The notes under the pieces: model-generated
What the model was told of the DNA's origin: nothing
The model's database searches: none
Seen by the model: the letters and a program-made list of their open reading frames with translations, nothing else
Part shown: positions 1 to 8,308 of the stretch, piece after piece
Layout of the letters: the number at the start of each line of letters is the position of its first letter
Numbering within the stretch: the stretch's first letter is position 1
Program-made: the position numbers and the translations under genes
NCBI GenBank assembly: GCA_029907105.1
Contig: JARYMM010000010.1
Span: 1 to 64,000, forward strand
Direction of reading: 5' to 3'
Length of the DNA: 64,000 nt
Origin: Anaerolineae bacterium
GTDB lineage: Bacteria; Chloroflexota; Anaerolineae; UBA3071

Positions 1-118
1 CCCTCAGAGCAAATCTCCATCCACTGTCAGTGGACGGAACATCGCTCCGCCAGGATCGTCAGATCCTGGCAAAAACCGGGGATCTGACGATCCCCTCAGA
101 GCAAATCTCCATCCACTG
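1..118. repeat. Direct repeat pair enclosing nested hairpins
   Basis: A 26-bp sequence starting CCCTCAGAGCAAATCTCC occurs at 1-26 and again at 93-118. Between the copies are a hairpin TCCACTG/CAGTGGA, a hairpin CCAGGATC/GATCCTGG, and a perfect 13-bp inverted repeat with arms at 54-66 (GATCGTCAGATCC) and 80-92. The last two are mutually exclusive. The left edge is cut by the window, so more copies may lie upstream. No coding potential was seen here. Confidence 0.75.
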
Positions 119-197
119 ATACTGATAATAACTTCGAACAACCGGGGGCAAAAGGTTTCACCCTGATCGGCGGGTTAAGCAGGAGGGAGGTGTGGCG

Positions 198-818
198 ATG
201 GTATCCCGGAACACAGGACAGGAAATGAAGCTCCGGCTGGCGACCGAAATCGCCGAGCTGTGGCCTCCCCACGGGGAGTGGACGGAGGCTGATTACTTTG
301 CCCTGCCCGATACCAACCGCCTCGTTGAGCTTTCGGAAGGAGAGTTGATCATGCCTCCTCACCCTACTGAGACTCACCAGCGCGTCTTGGACGAGTTGTA
401 TGCGGCAATGCGAGCCTTTGTGCGAGAACATAACCTGGGTATCATCCGGTTCGCTCCCTTGCCGGTGCGTCTCTGGCCGGGCAAGATTCGCGAGCCGGAC
501 ATTCTCTTTATCGCCCAGGCGCACGCTGACCGCATCGGCGAACAGGTCTATGGCCCGCCCGACCTGGTGGTCGAGGTCCTCTCCTCCGGCACCCGGCGCA
601 CCGACCGGGGGGAGAAATTTCTGGAGTACGCCCGCGCCGGTGTGAGCGAGTATTGGTTGGTGGATCCCGACGCTCAAACCATCGAAGTTTTCACCCTTGA
701 GGAAGGGGTTTACACTTTGCTGGGCAAATTCGGCCCCGGGGAGACGGCCCGTTCCCAACTGTTGGCCGGTTTCGAGGTGGCTGTGGATGAGGTTTTCGCA
801 GCTCCCCGAAGCGAATAG
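198..818 (+). CDS. Uma2 family (DUF820) PD-(D/E)XK nuclease-like protein
   Basis: The product is 206 aa. It resembles the Uma2/DUF820 family, a restriction-endonuclease-like fold common in multicopy form in Cyanobacteria and Chloroflexota. The family core is visible as an acidic strand 'EPDILFI', then 'GPPDLVVEVLS', and 'KFLEYARAGVSEYWLVDP', which supplies the Asp and Glu-x-Lys-type positions. The ATG at 198 is preferred over an in-frame GTG at 192, because the strong Shine-Dalgarno AGGAGGGAGG (181-190) is 7 nt from the ATG and only 1 nt from the GTG. No partner gene is adjacent. The cellular role of the family is poorly defined; mobile-element association is only inference. Confidence 0.85.
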   Translation: MVSRNTGQEMKLRLATEIAELWPPHGEWTEADYFALPDTNRLVELSEGELIMPPHPTETHQRVLDELYAAMRAFVREHNLGIIRFAPLPVRLWPGKIREPDILFIAQAHADRIGEQVYGPPDLVVEVLSSGTRRTDRGEKFLEYARAGVSEYWLVDPDAQTIEVFTLEEGVYTLLGKFGPGETARSQLLAGFEVAVDEVFAAPRSE

Positions 819-853
819 GGACAGGGTGGTGAGAGAAACGCCTGCTCCCGGGA

Positions 854-916
854 TGAAGGACGAAGGACGAACGACGAAGGACGGATTTGGTCTTTCGTCG
901 TTCGTCCTTCGTCTTT
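854..916. repeat. Word-repeat hairpin, GACGAAGGAC family
   Basis: Tandem variants of ACGAAGGACGAACGACGAAG are followed, after a spacer of about 9 nt, by their inverted complement TCGTCGTTCGTCCTTCGTC. The result is a strong imperfect hairpin between the convergent Uma2-like and RodZ-like genes. It has no T-tract, so it is not a canonical terminator. Other members lie at 13618-13668, 19928-19970, 20756-20847 and 44148-44207. Confidence 0.85.
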
Positions 917-925
917 GGCCCTTTG

Positions 926-1981
926 TCAGCCTGCCCCTGCCTCTCCACCCTCAGCGGGGGGTGTTTTCTCTGCGGGCGCCGGCGGCGTGGGGGTAAGCCG
1001 CATTTGCAGGATGCGATCCTCTTGCAGTTCCCAGGTGATGCGCACGACCTCGTCTCGATCCCCCAGGAAGCCCAGCCTCTCGCCGTTGACCGTCACCTCC
1101 AACCCGCCGGCATTGCCAATGGTCATGCGCACGCGGACCTGTGCCTGCCAGCCGCGATCATCGCCCGGCTCCAGCAGCCCCACGAAGGCATCCTGATCGT
1201 CGGTGTACACCTCCAGCCAGGTGCGTTCGGTGACGTGCACGAAGACTTCCAGCCCGGCGATGGGCGTGGGGCGGGTGGTCGGAGTAGGCGTCGGACGGGG
1301 TGTGGGGGTGCGTGTGGGGCGCAGCGTGGCCGTGGCCGTTGGCGTGGGGGTGACGGTAGGCGTGTCGGTGGGCGTGGCCGTGATGCGGATGACGCGCGGC
1401 GTGGGCGGGATGGTGGGCGTGGGCGTGGCCGTGGGCCGCAACAGCCCCATGCTCACCAACAGGTGCGGGTTGTTCCAGTAGGCCCAGGAGCCGAATCCCA
1501 CGGCGGCCAGGGCGAGAACGAGCAACAGACCGCCGATGATGCGCAGCCAGGGCACGCGCCGCGGCTCGAAGAGATCCTCTTCCAGCAGGGCGTAGTCAGA
1601 TGGCCGCCCGGCGGCCGGGAGCAGCGCGGGCTCCTTCACCGGCAGCAGGGGCACGGCCTCCTCCGCCGGCAGCGGTGCTTCCTCGGACGGCGCTTCAGCT
1701 TCCACGGTCGGGGGCGGAGTGGGCTCGCCGCCGCGCAGGCGGGTCAGGGCCTCTTCAGGGTCCAGTCCCAGGAAGAGGGCGTAATTGCGCAGGAAGCCGC
1801 GGCCGACCACTTCGCTGGGCAAGTCCTCCCATCGGCCAGCCTCCAGGGCTTCCAGGAAGCGGCGGCGGATACGCGTTGCTTCCTCCACCTCGGCCAGGGA
1901 ATGCCCCTGCGCTTCGCGGGCCTGGCGCAGCCACTGGCCCAGGTCCCATAGCCTTGTTTCCTTCGCCTGTCTTTCGTCCAT
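926..1981 (-). CDS. RodZ-like helix-turn-helix membrane protein
   Basis: The product is 351 aa with RodZ architecture. A cytoplasmic HTH_25/Xre-like domain covers about residues 10-75 ('LRQAREAQGHSLAEVEEATR'). A single membrane span lies near residues 150-175. It is followed by a long Thr-Pro linker (about 180-245, 'PTPTPTTRPTP' type) and a C-terminal DUF4115-like beta domain. RodZ links MreB to the cell-wall elongation machinery. The linker is much longer and more TP-rich than in proteobacterial RodZ, a style common in Chloroflexota surface proteins. The start at 1981 is supported by a promoter whose predicted +1 falls at or next to the ATG, which predicts a leaderless mRNA. Confidence 0.85.
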   Translation of the reverse strand: MDERQAKETRLWDLGQWLRQAREAQGHSLAEVEEATRIRRRFLEALEAGRWEDLPSEVVGRGFLRNYALFLGLDPEEALTRLRGGEPTPPPTVEAEAPSEEAPLPAEEAVPLLPVKEPALLPAAGRPSDYALLEEDLFEPRRVPWLRIIGGLLLVLALAAVGFGSWAYWNNPHLLVSMGLLRPTATPTPTIPPTPRVIRITATPTDTPTVTPTPTATATLRPTRTPTPRPTPTPTTRPTPIAGLEVFVHVTERTWLEVYTDDQDAFVGLLEPGDDRGWQAQVRVRMTIGNAGGLEVTVNGERLGFLGDRDEVVRITWELQEDRILQMRLTPTPPAPAEKTPPAEGGEAGAG

Positions 1982-1987
1982 AACGCA

Positions 1988-2016
1988 ACTATACCCTCAG
2001 TAGTCGGAAATGTCAA
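1988..2016 (-). promoter_or_regulatory. Sigma-70-type promoter for the RodZ-like gene (leaderless)
   Basis: On the minus strand there is TTGACA (complement of 2011-2016), a 17-nt spacer, then TATAGT (complement of 1988-1993). The ATG begins 7 bases beyond the -10 box, so transcription should start at or beside the start codon. Confidence 0.75.
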
Positions 2017-2068
2017 ACTGAGGCCTTTGGCCGATGTGCCCATAGCTGTTGACCACGGCAAGGGAGCG

Positions 2069-3265
2069 TCACTCGATCGTTTCGCTCCCCCAGCGCGGCG
2101 GCGGTGCTGGCCGGAACTCCCGTCCGTAAACCACGTCGTCGGCCCAGATGAGGAAGCGTCGCGCCGCCGGTATGTGCGCGGCGATCTCCGCCACCAGGCG
2201 GTGCGGCAGCGTCGGCGGCTTGCTCCACGGACACACCGTCTGGCAGATGGCGCAGGCAGTGCCCAGATGTCCCCAGTAGAGCAGGCACTTCACCTCGTCT
2301 ATCTTCCACTTGCGCACGCCGCGCACGACCACCGGCTCGCCCCGCGGGATGGCCTGCACCGGACAGGTGGTGGCGCACTTCAGGCACTTGCGGCAGAAGT
2401 CCTGAAGGCCCAGGTCCACTGGCTTGTCCAGGGCCAGGGGCATGTCGGTGGTCACGCAGACCAGCCGCGGGTTGGCTCCCAGCCGTTGGTTGATCAGATA
2501 GCCGCAGCGGCCTAATTCGCCCAGCCCGGCATCCACGGCCACGGGCACCACGAGCACATCGTAGTGGCGCATGTGGTGCGCCCGCGCCGACCAGCCCAGC
2601 GCCCGGATGTAGGCGGCCACCTGCGTGGCCACCAATGCGCTGTGGGCGTAGACCCGGCCCACTTCGAAGTCGGAGAAAGGGGTGCCGCTGGTGCGCAGCA
2701 GCCTTCGATCCTGGGCGAAGGCCATGCTGATGGCCGTGGTGTGGGGCAGCTCGATGGGATCGCCCCAGCGCAGGCCGCTGTAGCCGTCGGGCAGCCCGGC
2801 GAAGTGCGGGGGATTGGGACGGTAATAGTCAAAGAAGGGGGGCGTGCCGCGGTGCGAGTAGACCCAGGCCGGGTTCAGGGGGCCGATGCGCACCTCGTCG
2901 GCGTCCAGGTGGCGGGCGATGGCCTTGATGCGGCGGGCGGCGAGGTCGGGAGGCACGTGCACGCGCCGCTCGGCCACCGGCCCATCCACGATGTCCGGCA
3001 GCGCCAGCCCAGCAACGGGGCCGAAGCTGCACTGGTAGAGGGCCGTGTTCAGTTGCTCACCCCTTTCGCCTGGCTCGTCCACCGTTTCGATGAAGCGTGC
3101 CAGGCGGCGGTCAATCTCCTTCAGCTCCGGGTGCAAGGCGTGGTAGGCTCGCTCCAGTGGACTGCCGGGCCGCAATCGCTCGCGGGCGAAGACCGAATCC
3201 CGTTCGTCGAAGCGGGTAAGAGGGCCGACGATTTCGTAGGTGGGCTGGTCTACCCGTCTCCCCAT
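2069..3265 (-). CDS. Reductive dehalogenase-family (RdhA-like) corrinoid iron-sulfur protein without Tat signal
   Basis: The product is 398 aa. The C-terminal half carries the RdhA-type block 'AGLGELGRCGYLI' ... 'VTTDMPLALDKPVD' followed by two [4Fe-4S] motifs: C291-C294-C297-C301 (CRKCLKCATTCP) and C327/C338-C341-C345 (CAICQTVCPWSKP). These blocks fit reductive dehalogenases better than epoxyqueuosine reductase, which has AGLGWIGKN at the first site. It is shorter than respiratory RdhA (about 450-550 aa) and has no twin-arginine leader, so a cytoplasmic or membrane-tethered enzyme is likely. It starts 22 bp after a small membrane-protein gene, and both follow the glycosidase gene on the same strand. 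The substrate is unknown; reductive dehalogenation is only one possibility. Confidence 0.8.
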   Translation of the reverse strand: MGRRVDQPTYEIVGPLTRFDERDSVFARERLRPGSPLERAYHALHPELKEIDRRLARFIETVDEPGERGEQLNTALYQCSFGPVAGLALPDIVDGPVAERRVHVPPDLAARRIKAIARHLDADEVRIGPLNPAWVYSHRGTPPFFDYYRPNPPHFAGLPDGYSGLRWGDPIELPHTTAISMAFAQDRRLLRTSGTPFSDFEVGRVYAHSALVATQVAAYIRALGWSARAHHMRHYDVLVVPVAVDAGLGELGRCGYLINQRLGANPRLVCVTTDMPLALDKPVDLGLQDFCRKCLKCATTCPVQAIPRGEPVVVRGVRKWKIDEVKCLLYWGHLGTACAICQTVCPWSKPPTLPHRLVAEIAAHIPAARRFLIWADDVVYGREFRPAPPPRWGSETIE

Positions 3266-3287
3266 CTCCCTGTCTCCCTTTCCCCTT

Positions 3288-3575
3288 TCACCGTCGGCTG
3301 GCGAACTGGCTGTATGCGCCTTGCAAGATGAAGAGGACGGTCAGCACAGCCCAGGCGGCGGTCTCCCACCAGCGGCGGCTGCCCAGGGCCAGCCCCAGGC
3401 TGAAAAGGGCCATCCCGGCGCAGAAGGGCACGATGAAGGGGGGCATGCTGAGCATCTGGCGCGGCGGGAGGCCCTGCTGATGCGCGCGCCAACGGGCGAT
3501 GCTCCAGGCGGCCAGGCCGATGGCCAGGCCGACGATCCACAGCGCGTTGCGGATTAACCCCCACCCGTCAATCAT
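3288..3575 (-). CDS. Small three-helix membrane protein, candidate RdhB-like anchor
   Basis: The product is 95 aa, with three hydrophobic segments at about residues 8-25, 45-65 and 70-88 and a central 'RRWWETAAW' motif before the last helix. RdhB anchors of reductive dehalogenases are about 90 aa, have two or three helices, and often carry Trp/Glu-rich motifs. The ATG at 3575 overlaps the stop of the upstream glycosidase gene by 8 bp, and the gene is immediately followed by the RdhA-like gene. The position supports a membrane partner for that protein. Sequence similarity to RdhB is weak by eye, so the assignment is inference. Confidence 0.6.
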   Translation of the reverse strand: MIDGWGLIRNALWIVGLAIGLAAWSIARWRAHQQGLPPRQMLSMPPFIVPFCAGMALFSLGLALGSRRWWETAAWAVLTVLFILQGAYSQFASRR

Positions 3576-4959
3576 GACCTGCGCTCCTGGCCGCAGGAGG
3601 ATTCGAGAAAAGCTCTTCCTCCACCCCATAGCGCCGCGCCATCTCCCGCGTGATGCCGTTGGCACGGCAAATCTCGGCGTACAGGTGGCCGCTGGGACGA
3701 ATGCGGCGCTCCTGTGTCTGCGGGTCCAGCTCGATGAGCCCAAAGCGCAGCCCCCACCCTTCGGCCCACTCGAAGTTATCCACCAGCGACCAGTGGTAGT
3801 AGCCCTCGATGGGCAACCCTTCCCGCAGGGCCCGGTGCACCTGCGCCAGGTGGGTGAGCAGGAAGCGCGGCCGCTGGTCGTCGTCGGCATCGGGCAGGCC
3901 GTTTTCGGTGACGATGATGGGCTTGCCCAGCATGGCCACTTTGCGCAGGACGTGGTAAAGCCCTTCGGGGTAGATCTCGCTGTAGGGGCCGAATTGGCCG
4001 GAGTCGCTCAGTGCCGCGCCGGGGCGATAGCCCTGCCTGCCGAAAACCTCTCGCCGGCGGCGGATGTCGAAGGCCACCAGGCCGCGTGTGTAGTAGTTCA
4101 CGCCGACGAAGTCGAAGGAGTCGGCCAGCGGGCCGTGGCGGCGCGGCAGCCATGCCAGGGGGAAGCGCAGCCAGCCATCTTTGGCCGCCAACAGGGTGAC
4201 GTCGTTGAAGAAATAGTCCTGCAGCCGGGTCACCAAGCGGTCGAGTGGCGAGACGGGGTTGGCCGGCTCGAAGCCACGCACGGCTTTGACCAGACCGACG
4301 CGGGCCTCGCTGCGCAGGCGGTGGATGGTGTGGTAGGCGGCGGCGTGACCGCGCAACAGGTTGGCCAGCACGCCAAAGGCGATGCTCCAGTCGGTCTTGC
4401 CCGGCGGAAACCGCCCCCACAGGTAGCTCAGCAGGGCGTAGATGGCCGGCTCGTTGATCGTGCACCACAGGGTGACCAGGTCGCCCAGCGCTTCCACAAC
4501 CCGTGCCGTGTAGCGCTCGAAGTAACGCACCACCTGCGGGTTTTCCCATTCGCCCAGTTCCACCAGCCACAGGGGGTTGGTGAAATGGTGCAACGTGACC
4601 ATGGGCTCGAGGCCCCGCTCATGCAAGGCCTGCAGCATCTGGCGGTAGCGGGCCAGTGCGGCCTCGTCGAAGACGCCTTCCTGGGGCTCGATGCGGCTCC
4701 ATTCCAGCGACAGGCGGTGCGAATTCTGGCCCAGCGCGGCAGCGCGGTCGAAATCGGCTTCGGCGTGGCGCCACCAGTCACAGGCCAGGCCCGACGTGTC
4801 GCCATGCCAGATGCGGCCCGGCTGTTGCTCCCAGGCCCACCATTGGTTATTGCGGTTGTCGCCTTCCACCTGGTGTGAGCTGGTAGCCGTGCCCCAGAGG
4901 AAGCCGGCGGGGAAGGCAAGGATGTCATCGGTGCTTGTGGGCGATGGGTGATCGTACAT
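3568..4959 (-). CDS. Glycoside hydrolase family 1 beta-glucosidase/beta-glycosidase
   Basis: The product is 463 aa, a typical GH1 length. It opens with 'FLWGTATSSHQVEG'. The acid/base Glu is in 'TINEP' (E170 from the chosen start) and the nucleophile Glu is in 'IVTENG' (E352). 'NYYTRG' and 'WSLVDNFEWAEGW' line the sugar site. No signal peptide is seen, so it probably hydrolyses imported beta-linked oligosaccharides in the cytoplasm. The first possible ATG (4968) lies inside the -10 box of its own promoter, so the second ATG (4959) is chosen and the mRNA should be leaderless. It overlaps the next membrane-protein gene. Confidence 0.93.
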   Translation of the reverse strand: MYDHPSPTSTDDILAFPAGFLWGTATSSHQVEGDNRNNQWWAWEQQPGRIWHGDTSGLACDWWRHAEADFDRAAALGQNSHRLSLEWSRIEPQEGVFDEAALARYRQMLQALHERGLEPMVTLHHFTNPLWLVELGEWENPQVVRYFERYTARVVEALGDLVTLWCTINEPAIYALLSYLWGRFPPGKTDWSIAFGVLANLLRGHAAAYHTIHRLRSEARVGLVKAVRGFEPANPVSPLDRLVTRLQDYFFNDVTLLAAKDGWLRFPLAWLPRRHGPLADSFDFVGVNYYTRGLVAFDIRRRREVFGRQGYRPGAALSDSGQFGPYSEIYPEGLYHVLRKVAMLGKPIIVTENGLPDADDDQRPRFLLTHLAQVHRALREGLPIEGYYHWSLVDNFEWAEGWGLRFGLIELDPQTQERRIRPSGHLYAEICRANGITREMARRYGVEEELFSNPPAARSAGHD

Positions 4960-4966
4960 GGCCTGC

Positions 4967-4996
4967 ATTATGGCATAACCAGGCCGTTTTTGTCAA
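4967..4996 (-). promoter_or_regulatory. Promoter of the GH1 / RdhA-like operon
   Basis: On the minus strand there is TTGACA (complement of 4991-4996), an 18-nt spacer, then CATAAT (complement of 4967-4972). Seven bases separate the -10 box from the ATG at 4959, so +1 should fall at or next to the start codon. Confidence 0.7.
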
Positions 4997-5143
4997 CTGA
5001 AGTGGTTATCTTGAGCATCATTCTGCCAGCGGCACAGGCGGAAGATCAACGTGATGCGCGGGCGTAGGGATAACGTACACCAGGAACCAGAGGAAGAAGC
5101 GGGCCGAAGGAATGCGCCAACGGCGCGAGGCCGTTCGGTGTCG

Positions 5144-6223
5144 TCAGGTGAAGTGATGGCGCACCGCGGCCAGAAAAACGATGTGGCTGGCCATGTCGGC
5201 GTAACTGTAACCGGCTACTTCGGCGGCCAGGGCAAAGCTTCCGTCATCGCAGATGTCAGGATTGGGATTGACGTCCAGGACATAGGGCACACTATCGCGC
5301 ACCCGGATGTCCATCCGTCCGTAGTCGCGGCAGCCCAGGGCGTGATAAGCGGCTATGGCCACAGCCTCAATGCGGGCCTTGAGTTTGTCATCCACCGGCG
5401 ACGGGCATAGCGTGCGGATCAGGCGATACGGGCGCGATTGTGGGTCCCACTTGGACTCAAAGGTGCATAGGCGGTCGTGGATATCGTCAAAGGCGGAGAA
5501 GTCCATCTCGGCCAGGGGGAGCACACGGGGATGGCCATTGCCCCAGACAGCGACGTGGAACTCACGGCCATCAATGAAATCCTCCACCAAAGCGGGTTCG
5601 CGGAATGTCTCCAGGACGCGGGCGATCTGGCGCTCCAATTCCTGTGGCGAGTCCACCACCGCTTCGCGGGTGATGCCGAAGCTGCAATGCTCGGCCACCG
5701 GCTTGACGATGGCCGGGAAACGATCCCAGCCCTCGGCCTCTGGTTGGTGGAAGACGCGTCCCCAGGGCGTGGGAATGCCCCGTATCTGGAGGGCCCTTTT
5801 GATCTGCCGTTTGTCCTGGGAGATAAGCAACGTCTGCGCCTCAGCCCCGGTATAGGTGAAACCCAGAGCCTCCAAGGCTTGCGGGACCAGATGCTCGGCC
5901 TTGGGGTCTCCCTCCAGACCGTCACACCAGTTGAAGACAATGTATCGTGATGGGGCGAAATCTTTGAGGACGGCCTCTACGTCACGGTGGATAGCCAATG
6001 AAGCCACCGGATGCCCGGCCTGGCCGAGCGCCGCTTCCAGCTTTTCGGCCGCCGTCAGAACCTCCTGAAGCTCCGCCTCGCTCCAGCTCCTGTCCAGGTT
6101 GTGGAGAAGGAGCACGGGCACTTCCGATGCGGTTTTGCTTGATCGCTGTGTCCACGGTGTCGTGTCGAAGGCGACTGGGCCGTGCATATCGTGGTTGGAT
6201 ATCTTTGTCGTGCTTTGCCTCAT
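5144..6223 (-). CDS. ATP-grasp ligase related to D-alanine-D-alanine ligase
   Basis: The product is 359 aa with the three-part ATP-grasp layout. It has an N-terminal Rossmann-like region with 'FNWCDGLEGD', a central 'FPAIVKPVAEHCSFGI' ATP-binding stretch and 'LVEDFIDGREFHVAV', and a C-terminal metal-binding 'YVLDVNPNPDICDDGSF'. These match the Ddl/carboxylate-amine ligase superfamily. It probably joins an amino acid or peptide, but the substrate cannot be read from sequence and it is not placed with mur genes. The start at 6223 is chosen because AAGGAG sits 8 nt upstream; longer in-frame extensions run into the promoter region. A gap of 176 bp to the GH1 gene shows nothing recognisable apart from the GH1 promoter. 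Confidence 0.8.
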   Translation of the reverse strand: MRQSTTKISNHDMHGPVAFDTTPWTQRSSKTASEVPVLLLHNLDRSWSEAELQEVLTAAEKLEAALGQAGHPVASLAIHRDVEAVLKDFAPSRYIVFNWCDGLEGDPKAEHLVPQALEALGFTYTGAEAQTLLISQDKRQIKRALQIRGIPTPWGRVFHQPEAEGWDRFPAIVKPVAEHCSFGITREAVVDSPQELERQIARVLETFREPALVEDFIDGREFHVAVWGNGHPRVLPLAEMDFSAFDDIHDRLCTFESKWDPQSRPYRLIRTLCPSPVDDKLKARIEAVAIAAYHALGCRDYGRMDIRVRDSVPYVLDVNPNPDICDDGSFALAAEVAGYSYADMASHIVFLAAVRHHFT

Positions 6224-6316
6224 TGTTGGTCTCCTTGTGGCACGACCATTCGCAAACCGTGTGATCCTGCACGGCAGCGATCGGTACATCGGCGATATCC
6301 GTCTCCTTTGCCTCCC

Positions 6317-6329
6317 GCCCCTTAGGGGC
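6317..6329. other. Small palindrome in the ATP-grasp gene leader
   Basis: GCCCCTTAGGGGC is a self-complementary element in the roughly 120-nt leader of the ATP-grasp gene, downstream of a run of T on the minus strand. Its role is unknown. Confidence 0.4.
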
Positions 6330-6348
6330 AAAAAATCACCTGGCATTG

Positions 6349-6376
6349 ATTTTAGCAGGTTTTCAGTGTGTGTCAA
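6349..6376 (-). promoter_or_regulatory. Promoter for the ATP-grasp gene
   Basis: On the minus strand there is a consensus TTGACA (complement of 6371-6376), a 16-nt spacer, then TAAAAT (complement of 6349-6354). It would give a 5' leader of about 120 nt. Confidence 0.65.
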
Positions 6377-6433
6377 GTTGTCCTTGATTTTTGCGAAGTC
6401 TCCCGCGATCTGCACCGGTGTTCCTCTGCTCCT

Positions 6434-6462
6434 TTGCTTCCCTGACGGCTTTGGGGTATAAT
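6434..6462 (+). promoter_or_regulatory. Promoter for the GAF-PAS histidine kinase
   Basis: TTGCTT (6434-6439), 17-nt spacer, then a perfect TATAAT (6457-6462). Transcription should begin near 6469, about 58 nt before the kinase start. Confidence 0.7.
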
Positions 6463-6526
6463 CCGGACAAGAATTACGGCATGCTCTCGCCGAACCAATC
6501 TAAGGTACTACCGGTTCCTGACGGTC

Positions 6527-8110
6527 ATGGACCTGTTCGACCTGATGAGCTTTCCCCCTTTTGTCAGCCACCGGCTGCGGCAGCGGGAGTATCTGCTGCA
6601 GATCAGCCGGGCCATGACGGCGCGGCTGGAGCTCTCCTCGCTGCTGGAGCTGATCCTCACCAGCGCCGCCGAGATGATCGGCGGCGAGGTGGGCTTGATC
6701 GCCTTGCGCGACGAGGAGGGCACTCTGCGGGCGCGGGCAGTGTACGGCCTGCCGGCGCAACTGGTGGACGATCTGGCCCCGCTGCTGGCCACGCTTCCCC
6801 GCTTGGCGGGGCGCACGGCCCCGCCGGGCGGCTGGCAGTTGCCCGACATCCCCCTGCGCACGCTGCAAAGAGCCATCGGCCGCCCCCTGCGCCAGGTGGT
6901 CAACCTGCCGCTGGTCATGGAGGATGAACTGCTGGGGGCCATCTACATCTTCCGCAGTGGCGAGGCGGAGTTTTCGGCCAACGACCGCGCCGTGCTGCGC
7001 AGCTTCGCCGACCAGGCAGCCATCGCCGTGCGCAATGCTCGCCTTTACCAGCAGGTGATGGCCGAGAAGCGGCGGCTCGATGGCATCATCGAGAACTCCG
7101 CCGACGGGGTGATGATCCTCGACCCGCAGCGGCGGGTGCAGGTCATCAACCGCGCCTTGTGTGCCATGATCGGCCGCCAGGCCGAGGAGGTGGTGGGCCG
7201 GCCCTGTCATCAGGTGCTGTCACTGCAAAATGCCATGGGCTTCGACATCTGTTCGGCGGAGGAACCGTCGGAACTGCCGCAGTCGGGCTCCCTCTACGTG
7301 GAGGGAGAGCTGATCCGCAGCGGCGGCTCACGGCGCACGGTGGGCGTCACCTATTCGCCGCTCTACGACGAGGAAGGGAAGTTGCAGAACATCATCGCCA
7401 ACGTGGTGGACATCACCCGCTTCCGCGAGGCGGAGGAGATGAAGTCCACTTTCATCTCCGTGATCTCCCACGAACTGAAAACGCCGGTGGCGCTGATCAA
7501 AGGCTATGCGGATACCTTGCGCCGGGAGGATGCCTGCTGGGATGCCGAGACGCTCAAAGAAGGGCTGGCGGTAATCGAGGAGGAAAGCGACCGCCTGGCG
7601 CGGCTGATTGATAACCTGCTCGACGCCTCCCGTATCCAGGCCGGGGTGCTGAAGCTGGAGTTGGGCGACGTGCGGCTGGCGGAGCTGGCGGCCAGGGTGG
7701 TGGAGGGGTTCCGCCTGCAGACGGACAGGCATCATTTCGAATTGGACTTTCCCGCCGACCTGCCGCTGGTGCTGGCCGACGAGGAGCGGCTGCGGCAGGT
7801 GCTGAACAATCTGGTGGATAATGCCATCAAGTACTCCCCTGACGGCGGCACCATCCGCGTGGGTGGCTGGGCGGAGCCCGAGGGGGTCGTCGTCTACGTG
7901 GCTGACCAGGGCATCGGCATCCCACTGGCGGATCAGCAGCAATTGTTTCAGCGCTTCTATCGCGTCGATTCCAGCGTGCGCCGCCGCACGCGGGGTGCCG
8001 GGCTGGGGCTCTTCCTGTCCAAGGCCATCGTGGAGGCCCACGGCGGGCGCATCTGGCTGCGCAGCGAGCCGGGCAAAGGAACAACGGTTTTCTTTTCTCT
8101 GCCGCGGTGA
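6527..8110 (+). CDS. Soluble GAF-PAS sensor histidine kinase
   Basis: The product is 527 aa with no membrane spans. A GAF domain covers about residues 20-175, a PAS domain about 185-295 ('GIIENSADGVMILDPQRRVQ'), and HisKA begins near 305 with the phospho-acceptor His in 'VISHELKTPVALIKGYADTL'. The HATPase_c domain follows with N box 'LNNLVDNAIKYSPDGG', G1 'DQGIGIP' and G2 'GAGLGLFLSKAIVEAHGG'. It senses a cytoplasmic signal, unidentified. An OmpR-family regulator lies 0.9 kb downstream on the same strand, separated by a toxin-antitoxin module, and is the obvious candidate partner. No strong Shine-Dalgarno precedes the ATG, so the exact start is uncertain by a few codons. Confidence 0.92.
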   Translation: MDLFDLMSFPPFVSHRLRQREYLLQISRAMTARLELSSLLELILTSAAEMIGGEVGLIALRDEEGTLRARAVYGLPAQLVDDLAPLLATLPRLAGRTAPPGGWQLPDIPLRTLQRAIGRPLRQVVNLPLVMEDELLGAIYIFRSGEAEFSANDRAVLRSFADQAAIAVRNARLYQQVMAEKRRLDGIIENSADGVMILDPQRRVQVINRALCAMIGRQAEEVVGRPCHQVLSLQNAMGFDICSAEEPSELPQSGSLYVEGELIRSGGSRRTVGVTYSPLYDEEGKLQNIIANVVDITRFREAEEMKSTFISVISHELKTPVALIKGYADTLRREDACWDAETLKEGLAVIEEESDRLARLIDNLLDASRIQAGVLKLELGDVRLAELAARVVEGFRLQTDRHHFELDFPADLPLVLADEERLRQVLNNLVDNAIKYSPDGGTIRVGGWAEPEGVVVYVADQGIGIPLADQQQLFQRFYRVDSSVRRRTRGAGLGLFLSKAIVEAHGGRIWLRSEPGKGTTVFFSLPR

Positions 8111-8144
8111 TGGGGCAAGAGGCAAGGGCAGGAGACAGGAGCTT

Positions 8145-8173
8145 TTGACGGTTTTGACGCATTCGGGTAGAAT
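8145..8173 (+). promoter_or_regulatory. Promoter upstream of the DUF433 module
   Basis: TTGACG (8145-8150), 17-nt spacer GTTTTGACGCATTCGGG, then TAGAAT (8168-8173). Downstream, before the gene, an inverted repeat CCGTGACCC/GGGTCACGG (near 8226-8256) could form a hairpin in the leader or act as an operator. Confidence 0.6.
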
Positions 8174-8308
8174 CAGAACCGGACAGGGGGTAGACTCATA
8201 CGTTATATTTCCGCTTACGGGAGGTCCGTGACCCATCGTCAGGCCGGGTCACGGTCCGGCGTGGAGCACAGAATTTGGATCTATAGAGGCTGAAAGTGGG
8301 GAGGTAGA

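Noticed and set aside
2069-3265. Epoxyqueuosine reductase QueG
   Set aside because: The AGLGELGR and VTTDMPL blocks and the cluster spacing fit RdhA better, and the QueG AGLGWIGKN segment is absent.
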